Positions 19,129 to 30,998 of a stretch of 64,000 bases of DNA are shown here, piece after piece. The DNA is taken from positions 4,402,001 through 4,466,000 of the forward strand of contig OZ005689.1 in the NCBI GenBank assembly GCA_963930775.1, read 5' to 3'. This stretch comes from Cliona cf. orientalis (lineage: Eukaryota > Porifera > Demospongiae > Clionaida > Clionaidae). The notes under the pieces were generated by a model. The model was given only the letters and a program-made list of their open reading frames with translations, did no database searches and was not told the DNA's origin. How positions within the stretch are numbered: the stretch's first letter is position 1; every line of letters starts with the position of its first letter. The translations under genes and the position numbers were made by a program.

Positions 19129-19317
19129 GGTACTAGTGAATATAATTAAATTTTGTGTGACTGTCACATGACGATAATTATACGTGGGAGGGGCTCCTGA
19201 TTGCTACCTCAGCACAACTTGTTCAGCCTAGCTTGCTTCGCCGGATAGAAATCAAATTTCAACAGTCATATTCTACTCACATCTAACTATTAACTAGCAC
19301 ACGGAGCAGCCGCGAAG

Positions 19318-22300
19318 ATGGTGGTCCACCGGACCTCTACAACTGTACTAGGAGTGATCCTTGTTGCTGGATTCTTGGATTTTTCATACGCTGGTAAGCC
19401 GTGGGAGTCTGCGTCGTTGCACAGTTTATGATTCACGGTTTCCATACCTGGGCCCATGCTTCCAACTTGAAGTAGCTATGGCTGCTAATAATAATCATAG
19501 AGTCGGTAGACTCTATAAGTAGGGATGGCACGGATACTCCATATATATAATACATTACAAAAATCCAAATATCTCAAAACAGGTAACTTTTTGAACTTTC
19601 TAAGCGTCAAAATCAGAATCTACAGCAAATTATCTATCTAACAAGACCAAGATCATCCATCAACTCAATTGTATATGCCAGAACCAGATGTTCAAAAAAA
19701 TAGCCATTTGTCAATCTTTCTTTCTTTCTTTCTGTTTTCCTGGGCTAACTCAAGACTATCATGACCGCTCACCTTAGTTTGAGTATAAATCCACTCCATT
19801 TTGGAGCGCGCATGTCTGTGGCACGCTCATTTTGTGTTATCAGGATAGCGATTTAATTGTGGGTGTGTACAGCGCGCGTTTTGCGAGTGGGTGTGTCCAA
19901 TTAGCCATTTTGTCATATAATGCGCATGCTCATTTGTTGTTGCCATGGTGAAGTCATGTGACCGATGTAAGTGGCGCGCGTGCGCCGGGCGCGGCCTGCT
20001 CGCCGGATCGCTCAGTAGCCTAGTCTCGTCCCCAGACCCCACCCCCAAAAGGAGGAAAGGGTCTGGTACACATCGAGCGCTTTTTGGGGCGCACAGGATG
20101 CAGCAGGTCATGTGATCGTCATGACAACGCATCGTATAGGCATGGCAACGCATCAGCGGCTCTCACGTGCAGCAATAGGCGGCTAGCGCGCGGGGTCACA
20201 CGATAATCACATGCAAGCCACATGGCGTGAATCTGATTGGTGCGACAGAATTCAGACATGCCAAGTCAGCAAGACCCAAAAAGCGCTCGATGTGTACCAG
20301 ACCCTTTCCTCCTTTTGGGGGTGGGGTCTGGGGACGAGACTAAGTAGCCTCGTACCCAGGCCCTTTGAGGAGGAGGAGGAGGAGAAAGGGCCTGGTACAC
20401 ACTGTGTGCGCATGCGTTATTTTCCCAGTAAAAGCTGGGAATTCGTATTTTTGTCCGCTTATCTGTCCGTAAACGTGAACCTTGACCTCAGGTATATGCC
20501 TAAAAATCCTTTTTGCTGGCAGCGTTTCGGGCTCAAGACGCCTACTGTGACCAATTTAGCTATCACAAGCGAGCAATATCGACAGAAGAATAATAAAGAA
20601 GCTATGAGAAGGACATCGACTCACGTTTAGTCGACTTTTTATGAAAAAAATGGAAGTATCGACACCGAGGCAGTTGTCCAACGGCAGCGAAGGGACTTTG
20701 TCAGATCTCTGAAGCTCAAGAAGGTTTGTTTAAAGTCAAATGAGAGCGAAGAAAGTCTTCCGTACGATATTCTTTAGAAATATCCAGTCTGTAGGCTTCA
20801 CCGACTTCGGATGCCATGGGATGCTTAGTATACGTTGTCCGTACACGTCCGACCGCGTGGTAACGCCAATATCCGGCGAATTATACTAGAAAATGCTCAG
20901 TAAACTTCGCGCATGCGCGTACAGTGTGTACCAGGCCCTTTCTCCTCCTCCTCAAAGGGCCTGGGTACGAGGCTAATCGCTCAGCTGATCAGCTCAGTGA
21001 ACTGTCGATCATAGTGGCTACTTACCAAGAGTAAGCGTACTGGCCTATAAAATATGCTCCTGAAACAGAATGTTTTCGTCGCTACTTGGTTCTAAACAGC
21101 CTTCTTTCAAGTTTGCCGGTCGAGTCAGCCAGCTTCAGGATCGAGATAACGAGGGGCGTGGCTTCATTCGCAGGTCAGCTAGTTACCTGAGCTGTCTCGA
21201 GAACCCCACTGATGCACGTTCAATAGTGTGTGATGCAAAAGAAGACGTCCTAGCAAGCTATCAAAAGACAGCCTGAATTTGCACTTCTAGTACAGCCTGG
21301 AGTATTCAAGTTTGAACTCATGGTGTCACGGTTGGGGCCGGTACCATAGCTGCCTGACTCAAAGGCTAAGATCACACAAACATGGTGTACTTGCTTCCCT
21401 ATAATAATATTGTATTTATTGCTGGAGCATGGTTGGATCGATGTAGCTATATAGGTCCAGAAAAAATGTTTGAAGTAGCTAGTTCCATGCATTAAATTTT
21501 AATATTAAACAATCACGGAATAGGCAAACCGGTCGCCATGTAATATGTATACATGTAGTCTCATGCCCAGCCTCTGTCCCCACGATATTATTCAGCTAGG
21601 TGGCATTGATGAAAATTAACAACTACCAGGCCCTGAGGGCACTAAAAAAAGAACAGTAACAAGTATAAAAAACAATTGAATAAAATTAAAGGATGAAGTA
21701 GGGATGGCAGTGCCAAAAAATACACAAACAAGATTCGTAGGGATAACGTATCACATCCACTATACATCCCTACGCTTGCTTTTTGAGTAGCCGTGCACAC
21801 ACATAATATTATATTTGGGGCACATGCATGCAGGAATGGAAAATCAATACTGTATACACCCAGGGATCAATATCAATAGTATAGTGACACTTTTAAATTA
21901 CATGCTGAATCAGATTTGTATGAGAAAAGCAAGCGTAGGGATGTATAGTGGATGTGATACGTTATCCCTACGAATCTTGTTTGTGTATTTTTTGGCACTG
22001 CCATCCCTACTTCATCCTTCAATTTTATTCAATTGTTTTTTATACTTGTAATTATGATGACTCTGGTGTTCATATGGAAGCTGCTTTTTGTTTTACATGC
22101 ATTTAAAACTAGGCTAGCTAGTCTTGCCCCAGTGCAGGAGTGGTTCTTCCCTTGGGTATGGGTCCGGCTCCATGAGACTAGATTTTTCAAGCCGATACAA
22201 ACTGAAAATAGGGCGGCCTGGGAATGAATAGCTACTTTCATCAGTGGCGATGGTCCTAGTATATCCATATACAGAACAGCTACTTTTATCAGTGGCGATG

Positions 22301-25300
22301 GTCCTAGTACATACATCCATATACAGATCAGGATGCTTGATGAGTGGATGAATCTTAGACTGACAGCGATGGCCAGTGGATACACTTAGCCTATAAATAT
22401 GGCACTGAGGGTTATGCATTCATACACATCTTATATTAATCTTTACAGCAACCAGTGAATTTCTCCTTCCTCCAAACACGGGGTGTGTTTGTCCTGGAAG
22501 TGTGTTGATCTACACATGTACTGCCATTGGTACTGGAAATACACTGTGGACAGGAACTGCTTTTGATTGTGCTACAAATGGGATCATTTTACGGCATGAG
22601 CGGTTTGCTCAGTCGGGACGTGCAGTCGGGGAATGCAACAATGGTGCTATAGACGGTCGGAGTGTAGGAGTTGAAAACAACTGCTACACTTCAGAAATTG
22701 CTGTCACAGTTAGTGCTACCTTTAACAACAAGACTATACAGTGTATCCATAATTCGGGCTCAGGAATAATTACAATTGGCACATCAATGATCACTTTTTT
22801 TGAAGGTTTGTCGCTATCCATTATTTGCTCAAACTCTCTATTCATGCTGCTTTTTACAGCCCCGTATCCACAACCTAACAATGTTCGTCTTATTGATGCC
22901 AATCAAGAAATGCTTACGTTTGGCTGGGAATCCTTGGGTCCTAACTGCGAGTCAGTAGTGTATGACATCTCTTCCACCTGTGGTTCATGTGGCCCCATGT
23001 CAACTAATGCCACAATGGTTGACTGTTTTGGTTTTCAGTTGTCAAGCAATGAGTCCACGTGCACTTTGAGTGTTAATTTCATGCTCTGTGGTAATACTGG
23101 GCCATCAAACACAGTTATGGTTACGTTGAAAGGTACACAGCACTAAAATGACTACTACTGATTGATTATTAATTATTATGTTGAATTTTTAGTACCAGAT
23201 ATTCCCAGAGCAATAATTACACCAGTCTATTCTTCTGACAAGACGTTGCTAAGCATTGGACTGGTACTGTACCAGGAAGTAAGTCTTGAATCAAAATGAA
23301 GTTACATACTTTTCAGTAGTTGTAATTCTCATAGGATTCTTTTGATATCGTTGATGGAATATCTGGAGCTGTTTTGAGTTACACCACATACTTTAATTCT
23401 GGTTTATCTCACACAAATTCAGCTTGTGGGACTGGTGTATGTGAATATGCAGTGAATTTACCCCTCTCCATTTGCGATTCATCAGCAATTATCAATGTAG
23501 CTGTTTCGGCAACTAACAGACTGGGAGAAGGACTTTCTTCCGACCCTTTTGTAGCCGGTATGGATACATGAATAATCTTAATTTCTGCAGAGATAATATT
23601 ATTCCGATAGTTATTTGGGGTGTGTATAGAGGACGATATGCATTGAGCTAAAGTGTTTGATAATATTACGTATGTGTATGTGTGTGAATAATAATTATGA
23701 CATTGTTTGTCTGTGTATGGGAGTGAATTTGTATAATCACCTCAATCATTCTATGGTCTTCCCCTATATATACCTCTTTCTTTTGCAAACTTAATGGTTA
23801 TTATGTACACTGTATAACATCGTTCCATTACTATTGTAGAATGTACCAATCAGTTTATTGAGGTTCAATATGACTCCACCACTTCTACCATCTCGTGTGT
23901 GTTCCTAAATGAGCTGGATACTTCTGAGAAATCGTGTAGCATTCGGTATGGTCTATGTGGTCAGGAACAGACCGAAGTGCCTGCTGATAATACTATCACC
24001 AGCAGTGTAATGTTAAACCTGGACTTGACTAGTACTGACACAAGCCGTATGTATTGCTACTCTATTACGGCAAGAAACAGAACATATACTGTAATTGTGG
24101 ATGGAAGGATTAGTAAGTCATGCATACATACATACATGTAGTTATGACCATTATAGTATTGACAATGTCTACTGGTAAAGTATTATCATACAAGGTCACA
24201 TGATTATGTGGGAAAGAATCTGATATGATAGATAGTTATGTTATAGTTAATACACCCCTACTAGTGCTGTATGGAATATAATGCACGAGTGCAGTAACCA
24301 CATACAGCACGAGGGCGAAGCCCGAGGGCTGTATGTGGTTACGCACGAGTGCATTATTCCATACAGCACTAGTAGGGGTGTGTTAACTGGTTTGTATCCC
24401 ACTGTTGACTTAGCACTACAAGTGTGGTGTCTGAGCCTGACCACTGGGCCAGGTACCTGTAGTAGTCAGCTGTACCACAGGGCAATATCATGATATTGCC
24501 CTAGCCACAGGGCAATATCCAGTATACTGCCCTGGTGGTAGCTTTGATCTAGGTCATAGGTGGGATACAAGACAAGATACCAGTATACATTATTATTGTA
24601 CTTAATGTGGCATGACAATGAATGCATGTACATTCTTGTGGTTGCTGACTTAGTTGATACTATAGGCAATGAACAAACACAACAATGAGGTTTTATTATT
24701 TTGGAGAGTAATACTGAGCCACATGACATGTCATTGATCTACAGCTACGTGATTATTAATAGTAGCTTCATAATAAAGATATGTGCTTATGCCTTGGTAA
24801 AGGGATATTGCAAATTTGCGATTAGAGTTTACAACACTTGTACATATTCATGCTCTGATAATCATTGTACAAGCTCAATAATATTTTTACCATAGATATC
24901 GTCGGTGGTAGTTCTTCAATCATAGCAATTGTTGTTCCAGTGATAGTAATCGTCATCACAGTCAGCCTGGTGATTGGCGGGATTGCCGTCCTGACAATCC
25001 TTATTGCTCGAACAAGACAAAAGAGATGCAAGCTGAATGGTTAGCATTTACCATGCATGCATGCTATGTCATGTTGTAACCGTCACTGTAATTATGATCT
25101 TAGATTCAGAGTCTGGTGCTGAATTGCTTGACATCAGAAATAGATTCACCGATGATCATTTGTCTGGTCTGAAACTGAAAGCAATTGATGAAAATGAGTG
25201 GATTATTTTGAAGTATGAAGTGGAAAGTGATTGTTCACTCAAGCAGCTCATTGAAAAGCAAGAACAGATCTTCAAGAGAGGCCGTGCACTCTATGAGTTC

Positions 25301-27787
25301 ACAAATGAAGCCGAAAGTGTTACAGAAGACCTGCAGCTGATATTTTGGGAAATTGTATATTTATTATTATTATATTATGTACACTATTAACATAACTTAT
25401 TACAGGAATCAGGCAAATTCTTCAATCTAGAAGCAGACCCTAAGGAATTACATGAGAAAGGCTTGTTTGGTGAAATGGTATTACGACCATCACTGAGCAA
25501 ATACAAGGTATTTGTTCAAAGTACAGGTTTAGGAGCAAGACATCTACCAGGTGGCAGTACCCTTCTTTACATGGTATGTTATTGTATGACATATCCTAGG
25601 ACTAAACTTATATTAATTATTATAGAAACAAAGACCACATCCACTGTGGAATGTTGATCCAACACAATTTAAGGAGCTACAGATAGAGAAAGACTGTACA
25701 CTACGAACATTCTGTGAGGAGCATCGACTTGATCCAAACAAACATAGCATGTATATTGAATGTGATGATTTTCAAGTGAAGCAAAAGATAGGTGACGTCA
25801 TAGTGATGGATAAGGTAAATTATACAATGAATGCATAATTATTATTATACTAAGCACTGAAGTAATTGTCAGATATACAATCTTTCACTGTATATAGGAT
25901 ACCGAGAAATATTTAACAGGTCCTTATGCATTTCATATGGTGAAGGAAAGTGCTGAAGACAGCATAATTATAAAGCAGAAATGGAGAGTGTTTTTGTGGC
26001 GTGCCTTTGACGAAAAGCAGTGGCTTAAGAGAGAAAAAACAGTTCTCTGCATGGTATATCATTATAATAATGACGTGAGCATTTTAGAACATTGTCACTT
26101 ATATAATTACAGGAACAAGATCAGGAGCACCGTAGTCGAAAGCAACAGCAACAAACATTATCAAGCACTATGAAACCTCCACTCATACGTATTAATTCTG
26201 ACAGTTCACAATTTGTAATGAAAAAGTTGGAGAGAGACTATAATGACTATAACGAGTTTCGAAAGTTACCCTCAGTCAGTGTTGACCTGAATGAGAGGAA
26301 TGTGTTTGTGGAAGCAGGTTGGACTAAGATGGATGGACTATGCACAGTTGATATGATCCTGTTTGACAAGGTTAGGGTGCTAGCTCCATGGCATTGTTTA
26401 AAAGTTACTATAGCATTATCCAGCTCCTTGTGAATGATTATCTCGCTTTTTCAGGACACTGGAGAATTCTATACAGGTCCTTCTGCATTTGAGGAAACTA
26501 AGAATTATAGAAGTAGCAGGAACAGTAAAGATAAAGATGTAGAGGAGAAAAAATTTAAGGCATTACTTCTAAGTGATGTCGATGGCAAAGAACTTTTGAA
26601 AAATGCATCAGTTTTGCACCGAGTAAGCAAGTGGCGTATTTGACTACTCTAACAGCATAGTGTCATCATAGATTCTACTGATGTCATAGAATGGTTAATG
26701 TTGAGCCAATTTATAGGACTGCATTCAGTAGATTTAGATAATTTGATGTGTTCTACTCCATTATAGGTGCATAAGAAGCAGTGGCAGGCTGAGGCTTTGG
26801 TGCCTATTTCGTCAAAATGGTTAAAGGAGATGACTATTGAAAAAAAGTGTGAAGTTGGTGAATTCTATCATAAGGAAAAGTTAATCAGAAAAGAGCACAA
26901 GTATATATTTGTGGAACGTACATATTTTCCGCAAGATGAGCACATAGATGATGTGATTCTGATGGAGAAGGTCATTTAAAATATTTGTTAAAGATAAAAT
27001 ACACTTAATTCATAATAATTTATTATGACATTGTTATACAGGATTCCAAAAAGCTTTTTACTTATCCTTGTTCACGGCGCATGGTTCGTAAATGGCTGAC
27101 TGGTAAAGATGGTAAAATCCGAGATGAAATTCAGGAAAAATGGAGAGTATTTGCTGTATGTAAGCCTAAGAAAGAATTTGTATTTGGAGAAGATACCCCT
27201 GTTTTAGTTCAGGTACGTTAGTAATAACTATTAGTAAATATTGCAAGCTCAATGACATGCCTGCATGCATGCATCTTGACCCTTATGCTAAATGTGATCA
27301 CACAGGATCCTAAATATTATACTGAGAAGTTTCATGTTCTGAAGGTTGACAAGAATAATATCAGAATGTCCGAGTTCATTAGGATAAAAATTGGTTCATT
27401 TGAGAATGGAAAAGCCTTTTATGAATTTAAGGAACCTGAAGATCTTTCTTATTACAAGGAAGTTGTTTATGTACCAATGACTTTAATTGATCGATTAACA
27501 ATGGAGCAGGTAATGCATATTATTATTATTGAATGTGGCGATTAGTACATTACAATGTGGTATAACATTGTGTTTGTTGTCCACAGAAATCTGAGACTCC
27601 AGCAAACACCAAATTTCTGCAGTGTAGTAGCTTTGCTAGTGTTGATTATTATTATAAAATTCCCGGAGCACCTGGCCATGAAGTCAGGCCACCACCATCA
27701 TCAATGAACAAAGTGTTTGTTCAAAGTACATCACAAGGGTCTAGGTGTCTAACAACTGGAATGGTGATACTTTATAAAATACAATGA
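19318..27787 (+). CDS. Receptor A: Ig-FN3 type I membrane receptor with long modular cytoplasmic region
   Basis: Seventeen exons: 19318-19393, 22449-22805, 22860-23132, 23193-23278, 23335-23557, 23840-24112, 24896-25039, 25104-25354, 25406-25573, 25626-25814, 25898-26053, 26113-26370, 26455-26622, 26767-26970, 27042-27212, 27306-27509, 27587-27787. Frame is kept throughout; 1133 residues. Exon 1 is a signal peptide (MVVHRTSTTVLGVILVAG). Exon 2 is a Cys-rich Ig-like domain (CVCPG, LIYTC, TLWTGTAFDC, ECNNG, KTIQC). Exon 3 is FN3-like (LTFGWESLGPNCES). Exons 4-5 form a second FN3-like domain and exon 6 a further beta-type domain. Exon 7 is the transmembrane segment. Exons 8-17 each encode one cytoplasmic module with phase-0 borders, in the order X-Y-A-B-A-B-A-B-X-Y. 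X has a G-A-YEF core, Y has VFVQST-x-G-x-R, A has CTL--F and ends ID-V-L-D, B has a TG-A and W-VF core. I know no family with this cytoplasmic layout. Intron 1 (3 kb) is filled with transposons. Confidence 0.82.
19497..19990. repeat. Dispersed repeat Y, copy 1
   Basis: From GAGTCGGTAGACTCTATAAG to the GTCATGTGACC region, this matches 35480-35940 in reverse orientation, including the segment around CAGAACCAGATGTTCAAAAA. One copy lies in intron 1 of receptor A, the other in intron 1 of receptor D. Type unknown. Confidence 0.65.
20021..20341. mobile_element. MITE with TA ends in intron 1 of receptor A
   Basis: Near-perfect terminal inverted repeats of about 68 bp starting TAGTCTCGTCCCCAGACCCC and running inward past CGAGCGCTTTTTGGG. 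TA at both ends suggests a Tc1/mariner-type target duplication. No coding capacity. Confidence 0.85.
20345..20975. mobile_element. Second TA-ended MITE, next to the first
   Basis: Inverted termini TAGCCTCGTACCCAGGCCCT and its complement, extending through the GAGGAGGAGGAG tract and TGTACCAGGCCCTTTC, with a TGCGCATGCG-type motif near both inner ends. About 630 bp, non-autonomous. Confidence 0.85.
21070..21660. repeat. Dispersed repeat X, copy 1
   Basis: This segment reappears in reverse complement in the sixth intron of receptor D, in two pieces (about 48225-48440 and 48890-49080) separated by an insertion. The part next to the MITE at 21661 also matches 47340-47430 in reverse. It includes an open frame of 68 codons that is broken in the other copy. 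Type unknown. Confidence 0.65.
21661..22047. mobile_element. MITE family Z, copy 1
   Basis: Inverted arms of about 140 bp: AAGTATAAAAAACAATTGAA, then GGATGAAGTAGGGATGGCAG and GTAGGGATAACG inside, closing with the complement. Related copies occur at 34660-34995, 47215-47325 (one arm) and 55534-55905. Confidence 0.85.
24246..24570. mobile_element. Two adjacent hairpin MITEs in an intron of receptor A
   Basis: 24246-24386 is an almost perfect palindrome opening GTTAATACACCCCTACTAGT, with a GAGGGCGAAGCCCGAGG centre. 24392-24570 has ends TTGTATCCCAC and GTGGGATACAA and an inner GGGCAATATCATGATATTGCCC-type palindrome. Both lie in the intron before the transmembrane exon. Confidence 0.8.
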
Positions 27788-28190
27788 AAAGTAAGTACAT
27801 GTGTATTGTTAATTAATTTTAACTATTGCGTGCCTGTATCACATAAAATGTCATAGTTTTTGAACCTACAAAAATTAATCAGCACTGAAGTAACAGCTAG
27901 CTACTTTTTGTGATGCATGACATTATAGCATTATTATAATATTATGCGTGATTGTTGTATAATAGCTAGTGGCTGAATAGAATTATTATTGATAATGATG
28001 ATAATATCCAACTATGTATAGATGTTAATTTTACTATAAAGTGGTTCAGAATGAGGATCATGACAAGCCTCTTCAGGTGCACTGCTATACTTAAATTCTG
28101 AATAAAATTGGAAATCATGGTTATATGATATTAGCAGGAAGTAGCTATCTCTCCTTCACTCCCTCTTCTAGATCTCTCTCTCACTCTCTC
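27788..28190. other. Convergent gap between receptors A and B
   Basis: The 3' ends of A (plus) and B (minus) face each other. AT-rich, with AATAAA at about 28100-28105 on the plus strand that could serve A; no gene. Confidence 0.4.
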
Positions 28191-30275
28191 TCAGCTCCCT
28201 CCCTCCATAAATTTACCATGTTTAGCATTTTTCTGTATGTATGTTTTAACTTTCTCTTGTACTTTCTCAACCTCTTGCCATGTTGGCCGACCATAGTGAT
28301 TTCTTAACCAGTACTTTAGTACTTCAATGAGACATTGCTCCTCAGTATATTGCTTCAGCTCTTCGAGACAATCTTCAGGTACTCCAAAAGCCAGTCCAAG
28401 AGGATACCACTCTATGCTTGCTTGTCTTTGAAATCGACATAGCAAGGATGTTAGATCTGGTGGTCGCTCGTGCATTGTACCTTGTTTCTTTAATAATATA
28501 TTTAGTTCAATAAGGGCATAAAAGAATCAGTTATAATTAACTTACCTCGAGCGCATCTTGAGCATCTTCGACACCGTATACACCTTTATTCTATAATTAC
28601 GCACAGTTGTGTGTGCATTACGTTCAACTTGCCACTCAGTAGTTAGGTTTTAATTAGCACATCATATACTAATAATAATATTAGTTTTAAATCATGAGTA
28701 TATACATATATATGTATTTGGGCTGGGAAAGTATAAAAATGAAAGTGAGACCATTCTCATTGTATATTATACATGTGGCAGCTCCCCCCAGTCTTGATGT
28801 ATGCGTATTAGTATATATGAAGCAACCATAATGTCCTGAACTAAAATTAATGTTATGGTGTGGTAGTGGTGTATTAAGTATATACACATATCATGTGCAT
28901 GTGCATGATAGTAATATGCAATCTCATAAAATTAGTACCTTGTTATCAAAAATTTTGATAGTTGAATATTCATCATCTCCAGTTGTTTTGCCAACACAAG
29001 CATAGATACTGTCAACCTATAGTATTGGTAATAATCATCATAAGTCCATGCACTAAGACCTATAGTATACTGCTTTCCTGTCGGTGTGATGTTGTAGGCT
29101 GTTGATTTTGTTGATTGTGGTTTAGCTTTCTTCCGACTCTGCCAGAGCTGTAAGCATAAATATGATTAACACAATAATTGTAATAATATTACATGCACAC
29201 ATGATAAGCTTACCAAACTCCGGCAAACCTTATGGTGAAGAATATTCCAAGAGTGACAACAGAAGTTGTCAAAATGATACCGAATAGAACTCCAGCAACT
29301 GCATACAAGACTGTATGATCAGCTAAATACAAATTCATAATAATAACTGGTGGTATGGTTGATTTATAGGCATCTGTACATACCTTTATAATCTAGTTGC
29401 ACACTAATATCTGATTCCCGTATCTTGTATCCACAAATGAAAATTTTTATTATAAATGTACATGTGCCACCGTTAGTAGGCACGTCAGTACATGTAATGG
29501 TGGTGTGATTGGTGGTAGTGGGGCAGCAGCCACAGTTTGATGCTTGAATATTGTATTGGATAGCAGGACACTCAGGTGCTATTTCTGTCCAGTTAAAAGT
29601 AATCTCTCTTGATTCAACGTTAGCTACTTTATCAATATTTGGTGGTGGAAAAAACTCTGGTAATGAATAATAAAAGATGATATACAAATTTAATAGCTAA
29701 CACTAGAAGATCAAAGTTGTATCAACTCTATATACCTTCTATATGGAGAGCTTCTTCACCTACTCTCATGAGAGTTGTGTTATAATGTAAACACTCAATG
29801 GTCTTTCCAATCAAACTATCACTCATGGTAATGTTGAGTTGAGAGACATAAGTATCATTTTCGACTCTGAGAATCTGTGCCACTATGGAGCCATTGTTAC
29901 ATGCTCCATTTGGACGTGCATGTATGTTGCTTTCTGTATAGTATAGACTATGTTGAAGGGTTATCTCATTATCTCTCCTAGCACAGTCAAAAGCACTTCC
30001 ACTCCAGACTGTTAAATCAGATCGAAATCCCATCACCTCACACTCATAAGTCAATGTGTAGTTGCCTTGACAGGTGCTGCTGCAGTAACTTGTCAGTTTT
30101 AATCTGCTTTCAGAAGAAGATCCTTTTCCTATAGAAATTATGATGCATAATAGACATGCATTACTACCTCATCATCTGTGTATGTATACATCACTCATAA
30201 CAATGTATTATTATTACACTTACCCAAGTGAAATAAGGATAAGATCAGCAACTTGAAGGAAGAAAGCGATACCAT
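28191..30275 (-). CDS. Receptor B: Ig-FN3 receptor with ITAM-like tyrosines and C-terminal Death domain
   Basis: Exons in transcript order: 30275-30224, 30128-29736, 29656-29384, 29322-29219, 29147-29071, 29008-28939, 28590-28546, 28487-28191; about 436 residues. Exon 1 is a signal peptide (MVSLSSFKLLILSLFHLG). Exon 2 is the Ig-like domain (TYEC, LTVWSGSAFDC, ACNNGS, KTIEC). Exon 3 is FN3-like (REITFNWTEIAPECPA, CGCCPTTTNHT). Exon 4 is the transmembrane helix (LYAVAGVLFGIILTTSVVTL). Exon 6 has HIYACV, eight residues, then YSTI, close to the ITAM pattern YxxL/I-x6-12-YxxL/I. Exon 8 is a Death domain: IEWYPLGLAFGVPEDCL, CLIEVLKYWL, GRPTWQEVEKV. The donor after exon 4 is uncertain: GTTTGG at 29218-29213 keeps frame, whereas the better-looking GTAAGC 5 nt further breaks it. 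The exon 5/6 junction was chosen because it keeps the tyrosine motifs and Death domain in frame. Confidence 0.75.
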
Positions 30276-30998
30276 GACTAGTTTGTTGCTAAGGCTTTAG
30301 ACTAGTGCACAGTACGTATACTAGTGCTAGGTGTTCGCCCCAATATAATATCAGTTGCACGATCTAGCAAATCAGCAATCTACACTGTCACTTAGCTTTC
30401 CCAAATTGTGCTTGAATGTACTTTGGGAATTAACCTTTGATAAATCATGTGTACACGATGATTAATTTATATATAATGTCATGTTATAAACAGCCAAATC
30501 AAGTATGTTGTTTACCGGCGTATATAATACCATACAGCCAATTTATAGTATGAAAAACTTGACCATGCCCTCAGTAGCTGCATAGAGGAAAATTTTGTGT
30601 GGTAAAGGTCGTCAATATAATGGGTTCACTGTACTATACAGTACGATGCTGGCGCCTCTGCCGTCGCTGCTCGTCAGAGAAGGCAACACGTTGCTTGTAA
30701 GGTATTCGCTGGATACACGCGCAAGATACTCTACATATTTCACTGAATTTCAAGTCCCAGAAGGGCTCCATCGAGGCCCTGAATTTTCCCTCATAGATTA
30801 CACCATAGCTATAGGTTTCATCATAATTAACGCATAATTACCTGCAAAAAGTAAATTGCTACTGAGTGCATAAATATTATATGCATGTATTATAGAACAA
30901 AGATAGCTACATAAATGGTGTGACTATTAAGTATTTACTACACAATTAGCTATAAGCAATGTTTTCACCCGTATTGAAGTGTTTCAGTGATGATTCCA
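30276..30998. other. Gap between receptors B and C
   Basis: Promoter region of B plus the 3' flank of C. About 30598-30840 is a dispersed repeat (starting GGTAAAGGTCGTCAATA) whose parts recur near 45170-45235 and 46255-46375. 30956-31010 partly duplicates the last coding part of C (see receptor C). Confidence 0.5.

Noticed and set aside
20211-20630. 139-codon frame across two MITEs
   Set aside because: It runs through terminal inverted repeats of two separate elements, so it is not a gene.
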